Positions 34,534-43,039 of a stretch of 64,000 nucleotides of DNA are shown here, piece by piece. The position numbers and the translations under genes are program-made. Every line of letters starts with the position of its first letter. The stretch's first letter is position 1. The notes below the pieces were generated by a model. It worked only from the letters and a program-made list of their open reading frames with translations, did no database searches and was not told the origin of the DNA. This DNA comes from JALJPB01 sp963933115. GTDB taxonomy: Bacteria > Pseudomonadota > Gammaproteobacteria > Enterobacterales > Alteromonadaceae. Where the stretch lies: positions 18,604-82,603 of the forward strand of contig CAWVSL010000010.1 in NCBI GenBank assembly GCA_963933115.1. Direction: 5' to 3'.

Positions 34534-36639
34534 TCAAGCATTTGAATATTGCTCACGATTAGCTAACCATCGGTTAATTAACGCCAGAGCATTATCAGGG
34601 TATTTTTGCCAAATCATATAAGCCGTTTGCTGAATTTCAGCAATAAGTGCAGCATCCCGGACAAGATCGGCTATTTTTAACTCAGCTAAACCTGTTTGAC
34701 GAGTTCCCAGCAATTCGCCCGGCCCACGTATCTCTAAATCTTTTTCAGCGATAACAAAACCGTCATTTGACTCACGAAGAACTTTTAAACGTTTTACTGC
34801 CGTTTTTGACAAAGGATTTTTGTACATCAATACACAATGAGAAGCTATGCTGCCACGCCCTACCCGGCCTCGAAGTTGGTGCAATTGAGCTAACCCTAAA
34901 CGTTCAGGGTTTTCAATCACCATTAAACTGGCATTAGGCACATCAACGCCCACTTCAATAACAGTAGTAGCAACTAATAAATGCAATTCTCCTGCTTTAA
35001 ATCTTGCCATGATTTCCTGCTTTTCAACAGGTTTCATTCGCCCATGTACGAGTCCAATTTTTAACTCGCCCAATTGTGCTTGTAAATATAGTGCAGTATC
35101 CTCAGCGGCTTGGCATTGTAATACTTCCGACTCTTCAATGAGTGTGCATACCCAATAAATTTGTCGGTTCTCATTAAGTGCACTTTGCCGTATACGTTCA
35201 ATGACGTCATCTCGACGAGTATCAGGTAAGGCTACGGTAGTTATTGGTGTTCGTCCCGGTGGAAGCTCATCAATAACGGAGGTGTCTAGATCCGCATAAG
35301 CAGTCATTGCTAAGGTGCGCGGAATTGGTGTGGCCGTCATGATGAGTTGATGGGGGTAGTTACCATCAAAAGCGCCTTTCTCTCTTAATGATAACCTTTG
35401 ATGGACACCAAACTTGTGTTGCTCATCAATAATAATTAACGTCAGTTTATCAAAAATCACTTTTTCTTGAAACAATGCGTGAGTACCGATAACGAGTTGC
35501 ATCTCACCACAGGCAATATGTGTTAAAGCCTCTCGCCTTTCTTTAACTTTAGTTTTCCCTACTAACCAACCCACTTTAATATTGAGTGGTTCAAACCATT
35601 TCTTAAAGTTTATTGCATGTTGTTCCGCTAATATTTCTGTTGGTGCCATTAGTGCAACTTGATAACCTTGGCCAATAGCCGTGAGTGCTGCGAGCCCTGC
35701 GACTAAGGTTTTACCTGAGCCAACATCGCCTTGTACCAAGCGCATCATCGGCATATTTTTTAATAAATCTTGACGTATTTCTTTAACAACGCGCGTTTGG
35801 GCATTGGTTGGTGAAAAAGGCAGCGATGCTAAAAAATCTTGATTAAGTTTTTCTTTAATACTCAAGCTAACCGCTTGGTGTTCTATTATTGTTTGCCTGA
35901 GTTTCAACATGCTCAGGTTATGAGCGACTAACTCTTCTTTAATCAACCGTAATTGTGCGGGATGTTTGCCTTCTTCTAGCTGGATGACCGAAGTTTCTGG
36001 TGGTGGTCGGTGAATTAGTGCTAATGCTTGTGCTAACGAATATGACTCAAGCACATATTCTTGGGGCAATAACTCTTCGACTTGACCTCGTGTTAGGCGA
36101 ATTAACGCTTGATCAGTGAGCATTCTAAGAGAGACTTGACGAAGGCCATCTGTGGTCCGATAAACGGGAGTTAACGTTTCTTCAACAGGCGTTAATGGCT
36201 GGTCTTGATCAAGCGGTTTATATTCAGGATGGACTATCTCAAAACCCCGAGGACCTCGGTTTATCTCTCCATAACAGCGGATAGTTGAGCCTATCGACAA
36301 GCTGTTTTTTTGACTAGCAGAGAAATGAAAAAATCTAAGGTTAATAACGCCGGTGCCGTCATTAAGGCTCACCACTAACATTCGCTTTTTACCATTCACT
36401 ATTTGATTGTCGGTGATTTCACCAACAATATTGGTATGAGTGCCCGGTAATAAATCACGAATAGTAGTAATGCGTGTTCGGTCTTCATACCGCAATGGCA
36501 GATGAAATAATAGGTCTTGCAGCGTATGTAAGTTTATTTTTTCAAGTTTTTTTGCCATGCCCGGACCAACACCCTTTAAAGTGGTGACTGGCGTATGGGC
36601 AAGATTGCTAATGCCATTAGGTTGAGGTTTGTTATTCAT
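34534..36639 (-). CDS. recG: ATP-dependent DNA helicase RecG
   Basis: Double-strand DNA translocase that reverses stalled forks and branches Holliday junctions. I take the ATG at 36639, which overlaps the trmH stop (ATGAATAA); this gives 701 residues (E. coli 693). An ATG six codons upstream (36657) is also possible. The N-terminal wedge/OB domain has LKGVGPGMAKKLEKINLHT and FHLPLRYEDRT. Helicase motifs follow: GDVGSGKT (Walker A), DEQHKFGV, MTATPIPRTL, LVHGRMKP, and QLRGRVGRG near the end. Part of the gmk-rpoZ-spoT-trmH-recG order known from E. coli. Confidence 0.95.
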   Translation of the reverse strand: MNNKPQPNGISNLAHTPVTTLKGVGPGMAKKLEKINLHTLQDLLFHLPLRYEDRTRITTIRDLLPGTHTNIVGEITDNQIVNGKKRMLVVSLNDGTGVINLRFFHFSASQKNSLSIGSTIRCYGEINRGPRGFEIVHPEYKPLDQDQPLTPVEETLTPVYRTTDGLRQVSLRMLTDQALIRLTRGQVEELLPQEYVLESYSLAQALALIHRPPPETSVIQLEEGKHPAQLRLIKEELVAHNLSMLKLRQTIIEHQAVSLSIKEKLNQDFLASLPFSPTNAQTRVVKEIRQDLLKNMPMMRLVQGDVGSGKTLVAGLAALTAIGQGYQVALMAPTEILAEQHAINFKKWFEPLNIKVGWLVGKTKVKERREALTHIACGEMQLVIGTHALFQEKVIFDKLTLIIIDEQHKFGVHQRLSLREKGAFDGNYPHQLIMTATPIPRTLAMTAYADLDTSVIDELPPGRTPITTVALPDTRRDDVIERIRQSALNENRQIYWVCTLIEESEVLQCQAAEDTALYLQAQLGELKIGLVHGRMKPVEKQEIMARFKAGELHLLVATTVIEVGVDVPNASLMVIENPERLGLAQLHQLRGRVGRGSIASHCVLMYKNPLSKTAVKRLKVLRESNDGFVIAEKDLEIRGPGELLGTRQTGLAELKIADLVRDAALIAEIQQTAYMIWQKYPDNALALINRWLANREQYSNA

Positions 36640-37339
36640 CGAGGCGTTGCCAAGCATCCTTACTCATTTGCATTTTCTGCCACCACTCTTCGTTAGCCAC
36701 AATTTGACCTTCTTCATCAATTTCAGGATAAGGTAACCCTTTACGCTGACAGGCTTCGGCAAAAATAGGGTGACCGCCCTGAAATAGCACTTTTTGGCGT
36801 CGCTGTTCAGGTAATCTAGCGTTGTTGTACATACCCGCTATTTGGCGCTGACGTTGAGCTTCATAGAGCACCACTGAGCAAGCAACCGAAACATTAAGTG
36901 ATTGCACCATACCTACCATCGGAATAACAATATCTTGATCAGCCATGGCTAAGGCAATATCAGATGCACCAAACTTCTCTTGGCCTAAAATTATCGCTGT
37001 TGGCTTGGTATAATCAATTTCACGAAAATCAACAGCCGTATCAGAAAGGTTAGTCACTAATATCTGCATACCTTGAGCTTTTAGCGTATTAATTGCGTCT
37101 TCTGTTTTACTATAGCTGTGTACATCGATCCAATTTTGACTACCCGCGGCACTACCCCCACTGACTCGCATTTGCTCATTTTTCCAAATAGCGTGAACAT
37201 CACTCAAACCAACAGCATCACAGGTTCTGATCACTGCAGCTAAGTTATGAGTTTTATGAACACCTTCCATACAGACGGTTAAGTCGGGTTGGCGCTTGTC
37301 TAACATGTCTTTAATACGTTGATGTCTTTCGGGTGTCAT
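36632..37339 (-). CDS. trmH: tRNA (guanosine(18)-2'-O)-methyltransferase
   Basis: SPOUT-family enzyme (SpoU/TrmH) that 2'-O-methylates G18 in the tRNA D-loop, 235 residues (E. coli 229). Motif 1 is NLAAVIRTCDAVG with the catalytic Arg; motif 2 is AIILGQEKFG; motif 3 is IPMVGMVQSLNVSVACSVVLYE with the knot Ser and Asn. The start MTPERHQRI matches relatives. It overlaps recG by 8 bases. Confidence 0.95.
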   Translation of the reverse strand: MTPERHQRIKDMLDKRQPDLTVCMEGVHKTHNLAAVIRTCDAVGLSDVHAIWKNEQMRVSGGSAAGSQNWIDVHSYSKTEDAINTLKAQGMQILVTNLSDTAVDFREIDYTKPTAIILGQEKFGASDIALAMADQDIVIPMVGMVQSLNVSVACSVVLYEAQRQRQIAGMYNNARLPEQRRQKVLFQGGHPIFAEACQRKGLPYPEIDEEGQIVANEEWWQKMQMSKDAWQRLDE

Positions 37340-37376
37340 TTCATTTGCTCAATAATTACAATATCAAAATTTTTAG

Positions 37377-37766
37377 TTAATCTACGTTTGGCAAATCCAT
37401 AATGCCGTCAATTTCAATTTCTACATCTTTTGGTAAACGAGAAACTTGAACGGCGGCACGAGCAGGATAAGGTTCATCAAAATATTTACTCATAACTTCA
37501 TTTACTGTGGCAAAATTACTTAAGTCTGTCATAAAAATATTAACTTTAACCATATCATTAATAGTGCCGCCTGCAGCTTCACATACACTAACAAGGTTTT
37601 TAAACACTTGTTCCGTCTGTTCAGTAAAACCACCTTCAATCACTGTCATCGTTTCAGGGATAAGAGGGATTTGACCTGAAAGGTAAACCGTATTTTTTAC
37701 TTTTACTGCTTGACTATAAGTACCGATTGCACTTGGCGCGTTGTCTGTAGAGATGATAGTTTTCAT
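37377..37766 (-). CDS. ridA: RidA family 2-iminobutanoate/2-iminopropanoate deaminase
   Basis: Trimeric cytoplasmic enzyme of 129 residues that hydrolyses reactive enamine/imine intermediates from PLP enzymes. Family signatures are AIGTYSQAV, VYLSGQIPL, and the C-terminal PARAAVQVSRLP containing the key Arg, then VEIEIDGI. It is inserted between spoT and trmH on the same strand; E. coli does not have it there, but RidA genes next to spoT are common in other gammaproteobacteria. Confidence 0.94.
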   Translation of the reverse strand: MKTIISTDNAPSAIGTYSQAVKVKNTVYLSGQIPLIPETMTVIEGGFTEQTEQVFKNLVSVCEAAGGTINDMVKVNIFMTDLSNFATVNEVMSKYFDEPYPARAAVQVSRLPKDVEIEIDGIMDLPNVD

Positions 37767-37812
37767 AATTATTTCCTGATGAATTTTAAATTTCTATCTA
37801 ATCAATGTAGTG

Positions 37813-39921
37813 TTATTTGTTTCGGATAACACGTTGAACATCAACTATTACTTTAATTTTTCTAATGATATTAGCAAGATGAATTCGGTCACGACAAGTA
37901 ATTTCCATATCAATGGAATAAAGACCAGATTCTTTCTCTCCAGAATTTAAGGTATGGACGTTAGAGCCGCATTTAGCAATAATATTAGTTAATGAAGCTA
38001 ATGCGCCTTGATGATTAATAATGACAATTCGGAGCTTAGCAATAAAGTCACGATCAATATCACCATCCCACTTTACTGGAAATAAATTCCCTCGTTCATG
38101 ACCTTTAATATTACGACAACCTTGCTGATGCACCATCAAACCTTTACCAGGGCTAAGGTAAGCAAGAATTGAATCACCAGGGATTGGCCGACAACATTTA
38201 CCATAACTGACCAGCATGCCTTCAGTACCTTTAATCGGCATTTTACCTTTTGAAGCAGGCGCTGTTAATTGAGAGTCTTCGGTAAATTCATCTGTTAGTT
38301 GTCTAGCAATACCAATACTCAAAGCATTACCTAAACCAATATTAACAATCAATTCATCGATACTGCCATTACCCGTTTCTTTAACGACTTGATCAATTTT
38401 TTCTTGGTCAATATCGGTTAACTTATGACTGCCTAACGCATGACTTAATAAACGAGAACCTAACGCATGAGACTCAGTTTTCTCTTGTGAGCGTAAATAG
38501 GTCCTAATTTGTAAGCGGGCCTTAGACGTTACCACAAAGTTTAACCAAGTCGCATTAGGACTAGCTGCTGATGATGTCACAACTTCAATGGTTTGCCCTG
38601 AATCAATTGAATGGCTGAGTGGAAAGGGTTTACGATCAACTTTTACGCCAACACATGAATTACCCACATCCGTATGGACAGCATAAGCAAAATCAACAGC
38701 TGTTGCCCCCATCGGTAATTCAATAATACGACCATTGGGAGTAAAGACATAAATCTCTTCAGGGAAAAGCTCTGATTTTACATTTTCAATAAACTCAAAT
38801 GAGCTACCCGCACTTTGTTGTAGCTCTAGTAATGATTGCATCCAGCGACGGGCTTTCATTTGTGATGTGGTGCCGCTGTCATCTCCGTTTTGTTTGTACA
38901 ACCAATGAGCAGCAATACCTTTATCAGCCATTTGATCCATATCGTTGGTACGAATTTGAATCTCAACAGGAATGCCATGTGGGCCAATAAGTGAGGTATG
39001 TAATGATTGATAACCGTTAGTCTTGGGAATAGCGATATAATCTTTAAAACGAGACTCTATCGGCTTGAATAAGTTATGAACTGCGCCTAAAGCACGGTAA
39101 CAATGATCGAACTTATCTTCAACAATCACTCTAAAGGCATAAATATCCATCACTTCAGTAAACATTAATTCTTTATTGAGCATTTTTTTATAAATAGAAT
39201 AAAGATGTTTTTCACGGCCGACAACTTGAGCCTTAATACCACTTTCTTTTAAACGAGCTGCCAACTCTTCGGTGATGTTATTAATAATTTCTTTACGATT
39301 ACCCCTAGCTTGTTTAACCGCTGATTTTAATGCTCTAGCTCGCATGGGATACAGAGCCTCAAAGCCTAAGGTTTCAAGTTCATTTTTGATACCATGAATA
39401 CCAAGACGATTAGCAATGGGGGCGTAAATTTCTAGCGTTTCACGGGCAATCCGTCGACGCTTTTCAGGACGTAAAGACTCCAACGTCCTCATGTTATGGG
39501 TTCGGTCGGCAAGTTTAATTAGAATAACGCGGATATCTTGCACCATGGCAAGTATCATTTTACGGAAGTTTTCCGCTTGCATTTCTTCTTTATTATTAAA
39601 TTTTAATTTATCAAGCTTGCTAACACCCTCGACAAGTTCAGCAACGGTATGACCAAATAACTCCCCAAGTTCAGCTTTAGTTACCGGAGTATCCTCGATG
39701 ACATCATGAAGCAGTGCTGCCATCAACGTCTCATGGTCAAGGTGCATGTGAGCTAGATTAATTGCTACAGCGACGGGGTGCGTAATGTAGGGATCACCAC
39801 TTGAGCGCATTTGGCCTTCGTGAGAATCTCTCGCAACCAAATAGGCTTTTTTAAGTTGGTCGACTTGCACTTTTGAGAGGTAAAGGGAGGCTAGCTCTTT
39901 TAATGGTTCAAATAGGTACAC
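37813..39921 (-). CDS. spoT: Bifunctional (p)ppGpp synthetase/hydrolase SpoT
   Basis: Controls the stringent-response alarmone; 702 residues, identical in length to E. coli SpoT. The N-terminal HD hydrolase domain carries ALLHDVIEDT with the metal ligands. The synthetase domain starts around residue 230 with REKHLYSIYKKM and contains DIYAFRVIV and YIAIPKTNGYQSLHTS. The TGS domain (about 385-450) begins EIYVFTPNGRIIELP, and the ACT domain is at the end (about 630-702). A clear intrinsic terminator stands between rpoZ and this gene, so it likely has its own promoter; a TTGACC at 40001-39996 is a candidate -35. Confidence 0.96.
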   Translation of the reverse strand: MYLFEPLKELASLYLSKVQVDQLKKAYLVARDSHEGQMRSSGDPYITHPVAVAINLAHMHLDHETLMAALLHDVIEDTPVTKAELGELFGHTVAELVEGVSKLDKLKFNNKEEMQAENFRKMILAMVQDIRVILIKLADRTHNMRTLESLRPEKRRRIARETLEIYAPIANRLGIHGIKNELETLGFEALYPMRARALKSAVKQARGNRKEIINNITEELAARLKESGIKAQVVGREKHLYSIYKKMLNKELMFTEVMDIYAFRVIVEDKFDHCYRALGAVHNLFKPIESRFKDYIAIPKTNGYQSLHTSLIGPHGIPVEIQIRTNDMDQMADKGIAAHWLYKQNGDDSGTTSQMKARRWMQSLLELQQSAGSSFEFIENVKSELFPEEIYVFTPNGRIIELPMGATAVDFAYAVHTDVGNSCVGVKVDRKPFPLSHSIDSGQTIEVVTSSAASPNATWLNFVVTSKARLQIRTYLRSQEKTESHALGSRLLSHALGSHKLTDIDQEKIDQVVKETGNGSIDELIVNIGLGNALSIGIARQLTDEFTEDSQLTAPASKGKMPIKGTEGMLVSYGKCCRPIPGDSILAYLSPGKGLMVHQQGCRNIKGHERGNLFPVKWDGDIDRDFIAKLRIVIINHQGALASLTNIIAKCGSNVHTLNSGEKESGLYSIDMEITCRDRIHLANIIRKIKVIVDVQRVIRNK

Positions 39922-40042
39922 CTAAAACTCCTGAACGATGAAAAATTGGTGAGAATATTGTTTTACAACTATGTCTAAAGAATACGTGTATTTAAGGTCA
40001 AAGCCAAATAATTCAATGGTTATTAAAGGCTTTTTATAAAAA

Positions 40043-40082
40043 TAAAAAAACGCGTAACAATAAATAATATTATTACGCGTTT
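40043..40082 (-). terminator. Intrinsic terminator after rpoZ
   Basis: Stem ACGCGTAA (40050-40057) and TTACGCGT (40073-40080), with a T-rich tail on the minus strand (complement of 40043-40049). It lies 28 bases after the rpoZ stop and 121 bases before spoT. Confidence 0.8.
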
Positions 40083-40109
40083 AATGTTTATAGATTGATA
40101 AAAATCAGA

Positions 40110-40400
40110 CTATAAAATAGGGTCTTCTTGCTGGCCACCAACAATTGCAGCTACTGCATCTAATTCAGCGGTATCTTGTTGGATTTGAGTATTGCGGTCA
40201 TAACCATCCATGATTTCGCTGGTAATTAAACCCGCTTCAATTTCACGTAAAGCTAATACTGTTGGTTTGTCATTTTCTAACTCAACCAAAGGATCTTTTC
40301 CACCCGTTGCAATTTGACGGGCACGACGTGATGCAACTAGCACCAAATCAAAACGATTACCGACTTTGTCTACGGCATCTTCAACAGTTACGCGAGCCAT
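40110..40400 (-). CDS. rpoZ: DNA-directed RNA polymerase omega subunit
   Basis: Small RNA polymerase subunit that wraps the C-terminal tail of beta-prime. The ATG at 40400 (MARVTVEDAVDKVGNRFDL) is the family start and has a GGAGAG 6 bases before it; an upstream in-frame ATG at 40478 is rejected. This gives 96 residues (E. coli 91). Conserved RNA-polymerase contact segment RARQIATGGKDP and the LREIEAGLI helix are present. It follows gmk by 88 bases. Confidence 0.96.
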   Translation of the reverse strand: MARVTVEDAVDKVGNRFDLVLVASRRARQIATGGKDPLVELENDKPTVLALREIEAGLITSEIMDGYDRNTQIQQDTAELDAVAAIVGGQQEDPIL

Positions 40401-40488
40401 TTGGTCTCTCCAACAATCAAAATTTATAAAATAGCTGCGTAGTTTACTGATCCCTTTGTTATTAAGCAAGCAAAGCATCCGGCTATTT

Positions 40489-41151
40489 TCAATCTAAAAT
40501 ACTTGTTAGTTCAATAAATAAAGGTTTAAATTTTTCTGCCTGTTGGCTTTGCTTCAATCTTTGATTACTGACGATAGTGTTTAAATCACTTAGGGCTTGC
40601 TCAAAAACATCATTAACGATGATGTAATCAAATTCCTCAAAGTGTGAGCATTCACTTCGAGCAGCGGCCATACGTGCATTAATTATTTCATCTGAGTCTT
40701 GGCCACGACCGCGTAAACGATTTTCTAATGCTTCTTTTGAAGGAGGACAAATAAAGATAGTTGTCACTTCAGGCTTTTTCATTCGCACTTGCTGGGCGCC
40801 TTGCCAATCGATATCTAAAAATACATCTATACCTTGAGCAAGTTGATCATCTATTGCTTTTTCAGAGGTTCCATAGTAATTACCAAAAACCTCTGCATAT
40901 TCATAAAACGCATTTTGAGCTATTTTATTCTTAAATTCACTGACTGAAACGAAGTGATAATGCTCACAGTCATTCTCACCTGGGCGAGCATCTCGGGTGG
41001 TATGTGATACGGACACTTGCATTTTTCGAGCTTCTTGTGGCTCTTCTGAAAAGTCCTTTACCTTTGCTGGATTTAGCAATGCATTGATTAAACTAGATTT
41101 ACCTGCTCCACTAGGTGCAGATAGAATAAATAAATTACCACTTACTATCAC
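40489..41151 (-). CDS. gmk: Guanylate kinase
   Basis: Phosphorylates GMP to GDP. Length is 220 residues (E. coli 207); the difference is mainly an insertion of a few polar residues after the first helix (KVKDFSEEPQEARKM) where E. coli is shorter. P-loop SAPSGAGKSS (Lys18), VSVSHTTRDARPGE for GMP binding, EYAEVFGNYYGTS, VFLDIDWQGAQQ and the lid RLRGRGQDS are all present. First gene of the run gmk-rpoZ. Confidence 0.95.
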   Translation of the reverse strand: MIVSGNLFILSAPSGAGKSSLINALLNPAKVKDFSEEPQEARKMQVSVSHTTRDARPGENDCEHYHFVSVSEFKNKIAQNAFYEYAEVFGNYYGTSEKAIDDQLAQGIDVFLDIDWQGAQQVRMKKPEVTTIFICPPSKEALENRLRGRGQDSDEIINARMAAARSECSHFEEFDYIIVNDVFEQALSDLNTIVSNQRLKQSQQAEKFKPLFIELTSILD

Positions 41152-41454
41152 AAAAATTTCCTTTTACTACGTTAAATTATATGGAGTTCTAATTTCAAGT
41201 TAAAAACTAATGGGTCAGTTTACTATGCTAGCGCTCGTAGCTCAAATGAAGCCTTTTAATCATCGATAACTATAAAGATAACGTCAATCCAATATGACTT
41301 AGGTAACGCAAAGCCTTCTTTTGGTTTGTTAAGCAAACTCTAATTTAAATATGGGCTGAGTTAATCTTTTCATCAATAAACGATTACCCTAATTAACATT
41401 GAGATTAAAACATTAGCTAATTAAAATAAGTTAATAACTTTGTATAAAAAATTA

Positions 41455-41563
41455 ATAATGAACTTTATTGTTGTCCGCTACTCTTAACCTGTAGATTAAG
41501 TTTATTCCCCTCAACTTAGTGTTTCATGTTTTATAGCACGTTTTATAATACGTGCTTTTTTTT
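41455..41563 (+). ncRNA. Candidate small RNA ended by an orphan terminator
   Basis: An intrinsic terminator on the plus strand, where no gene precedes it, suggests a short transcript. A possible promoter is TTAAAA (41421-41426), 16 bases, TATAAA (41443-41448), which would start transcription near 41455 and give about 109 nucleotides. I see no open reading frame with a ribosome site in it. Start point is a guess; the terminator is the firm part. It could alternatively be an attenuator for the gene at 41727. Confidence 0.35.
41535..41563 (+). terminator. Orphan intrinsic terminator
   Basis: Arms AGCACGT (41535-41541) and ACGTGCT (41550-41556), 8-base loop, then seven more T (41557-41563). No T-run exists on the other strand, so it acts on plus-strand transcripts only, 163 bases before the next plus-strand gene. 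Confidence 0.75.
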
Positions 41564-41726
41564 GTTCAAAATTTGAAGCTTCATAAACAATAATATTTGC
41601 AGGTACAAAATTGACACGATAATATGTCAATAGTGAAGTGTTTATCAAATTATTATCTAAATACAAGATAATAATGCCGTTATATAAATTATAATGATGG
41701 CTTTATTAGAGTAAAGGTTAAACTTT

Positions 41727-42872
41727 ATGGACAAATTTTTTTATCCCGTTATTTTATTCCTTTTATTGACGGCTCAGGCCTATGCATTTGAATTTTCGAT
41801 AGAAAATCCTCAAAATTTAGGCCAAATATCCTCAAATAATAATGAAGACCTGTGTGAAGTTGCTAAAAATACTGAACGTTATCTTAATTTATATGCTGAC
41901 GATCATTTTGCAGTACATGCCGGTAAAATTAGTTCTGACAATTTCACTGTAGAACGTGTTAAAAATACCTTGGCTTTTATTTGCAAAATAAACGAGGAAG
42001 ATAGTCAAACCGATCGTCCAAGCCGACTAAATAATACTACTTATTTATCACAAAATTTTGATTTTTATCGTTGGACACCGGATAAAGCTTATGCAAATAG
42101 CATAGCGACTAAAAGTACCAACACCAACAAAATCCGAATGTTAAATAATATTCCTACAAAAAAGATTTTGTTAACAAAATATTATACTAAATTACTCAAC
42201 GGTAGCTCAGTACAAACCCAAAAGTATAGCCAAGCACTTTATGCTCTTCCATTTGATGAAAAAAACTTAACGCTAAAACAAGCTGAACAGAACAAAAGTC
42301 AATTAAACCGATATAAATATACTCGGCAACAAATCATCTCAGGTCTGTTAATTAAAAATAATTTAGCCAAGCCACTTATATGGCTTAGTGAAGAAGCCCT
42401 TCATGATGTCCTATTGCAAGGTACTGGCGTATTAAATGTAAACGGCAAGGTCCGCTATTTTAACGTTCATCGAAATAACGGCATTGCATATGATTATACG
42501 ATGGGAAAACGTGAGCAACCTCGTTATTGGTATTTTATAGAAACACCTGAGATTATGGGCTACGGCTATAATCAACAAAGTAAAATTGCGATTAAGCCTC
42601 AGGTAACTTTTGCTGGCAATGTGGCTGACTTAGGGCTAGGTAAATTAATTATGGTCAGCTACCCCATTAAGAATAGCGAGACAAAAGGTAGTAAAGATTT
42701 TAAAACGGTCAGTCGCCTAGGTATATTAGCTGATCAGGGCGGTGCCTTTGATAACAACTTATTCCAACTCGACTTATTGGTTGACAGTTATCGCGGTTGG
42801 ACCGATTACCACCAAGCAAATAAACACTTACCCGACTATACTAGAGCCTGGATTTTACTCCTCAAAGAATAG
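41727..42872 (+). CDS. Secreted protein with MltA-like (3D-domain) region
   Basis: Protein of 381 residues with a signal peptide (about 1-20, ending AYAFEF) and no lipobox Cys. The C-terminal 170 residues resemble MltA-type peptidoglycan lytic transglycosylases: LLQGTGVLNVNG (about 230-241), then NNGIAYDYTMGK matching the NG-x-Y-x-x-IG motif, GLGKLIMVSYP, and the 3D segment ILADQGGAFDNN (about 333-344), where the Asp of DxGGA is the catalytic acid in MltA. The N-terminal 200 residues are not recognisable beyond the general MltA layout. It is divergent from gmk and ends 167 bases before the Fur-controlled porin, apparently a separate unit. Confidence 0.65.
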   Translation: MDKFFYPVILFLLLTAQAYAFEFSIENPQNLGQISSNNNEDLCEVAKNTERYLNLYADDHFAVHAGKISSDNFTVERVKNTLAFICKINEEDSQTDRPSRLNNTTYLSQNFDFYRWTPDKAYANSIATKSTNTNKIRMLNNIPTKKILLTKYYTKLLNGSSVQTQKYSQALYALPFDEKNLTLKQAEQNKSQLNRYKYTRQQIISGLLIKNNLAKPLIWLSEEALHDVLLQGTGVLNVNGKVRYFNVHRNNGIAYDYTMGKREQPRYWYFIETPEIMGYGYNQQSKIAIKPQVTFAGNVADLGLGKLIMVSYPIKNSETKGSKDFKTVSRLGILADQGGAFDNNLFQLDLLVDSYRGWTDYHQANKHLPDYTRAWILLLKE

Positions 42873-42923
42873 CCCTATTGAACTAAATATATAGGCGCAT
42901 CAAAAGTTATAAAAAACAATGCA

Positions 42924-42942
42924 AATGATATTGATTCTCATT
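42924..42942 (+). promoter_or_regulatory. Fur box upstream of the porin gene
   Basis: The 19-mer contains TGATATTGATTCTCA (42926-42940), which agrees with 12 of the 14 defined positions of the 7-1-7 Fur consensus TGATAAT-n-ATTATCA. It covers the -35 of the likely promoter, the normal geometry for iron repression. Confidence 0.75.
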
Positions 42943-42959
42943 AAGGTTTGTGATTTAAT
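42931..42959 (+). promoter_or_regulatory. Probable porin promoter overlapping the Fur box
   Basis: TTGATT (42931-42936), exactly 17 bases, then TTTAAT (42954-42959), about 80 bases before the start codon. The -35 lies inside the Fur box. Confidence 0.55.
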
Positions 42960-43039
42960 AGCTTTAGTTTGAATAAACACGCTATTTTTAATTACTTTAT
43001 AACCCTGATCTCCATTAATATATTTACTTTACGGACCTT

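Larger units (their letters stand above)
41152..41726. other. 575-base divergent intergenic region (gmk / MltA-like gene)
   Basis: No protein gene is convincing. It contains the gmk promoter on the minus strand, an orphan plus-strand terminator with a possible small RNA before it (listed separately), and at 41590-41720 the AT-rich upstream region of the MltA-like gene. Confidence 0.5.
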
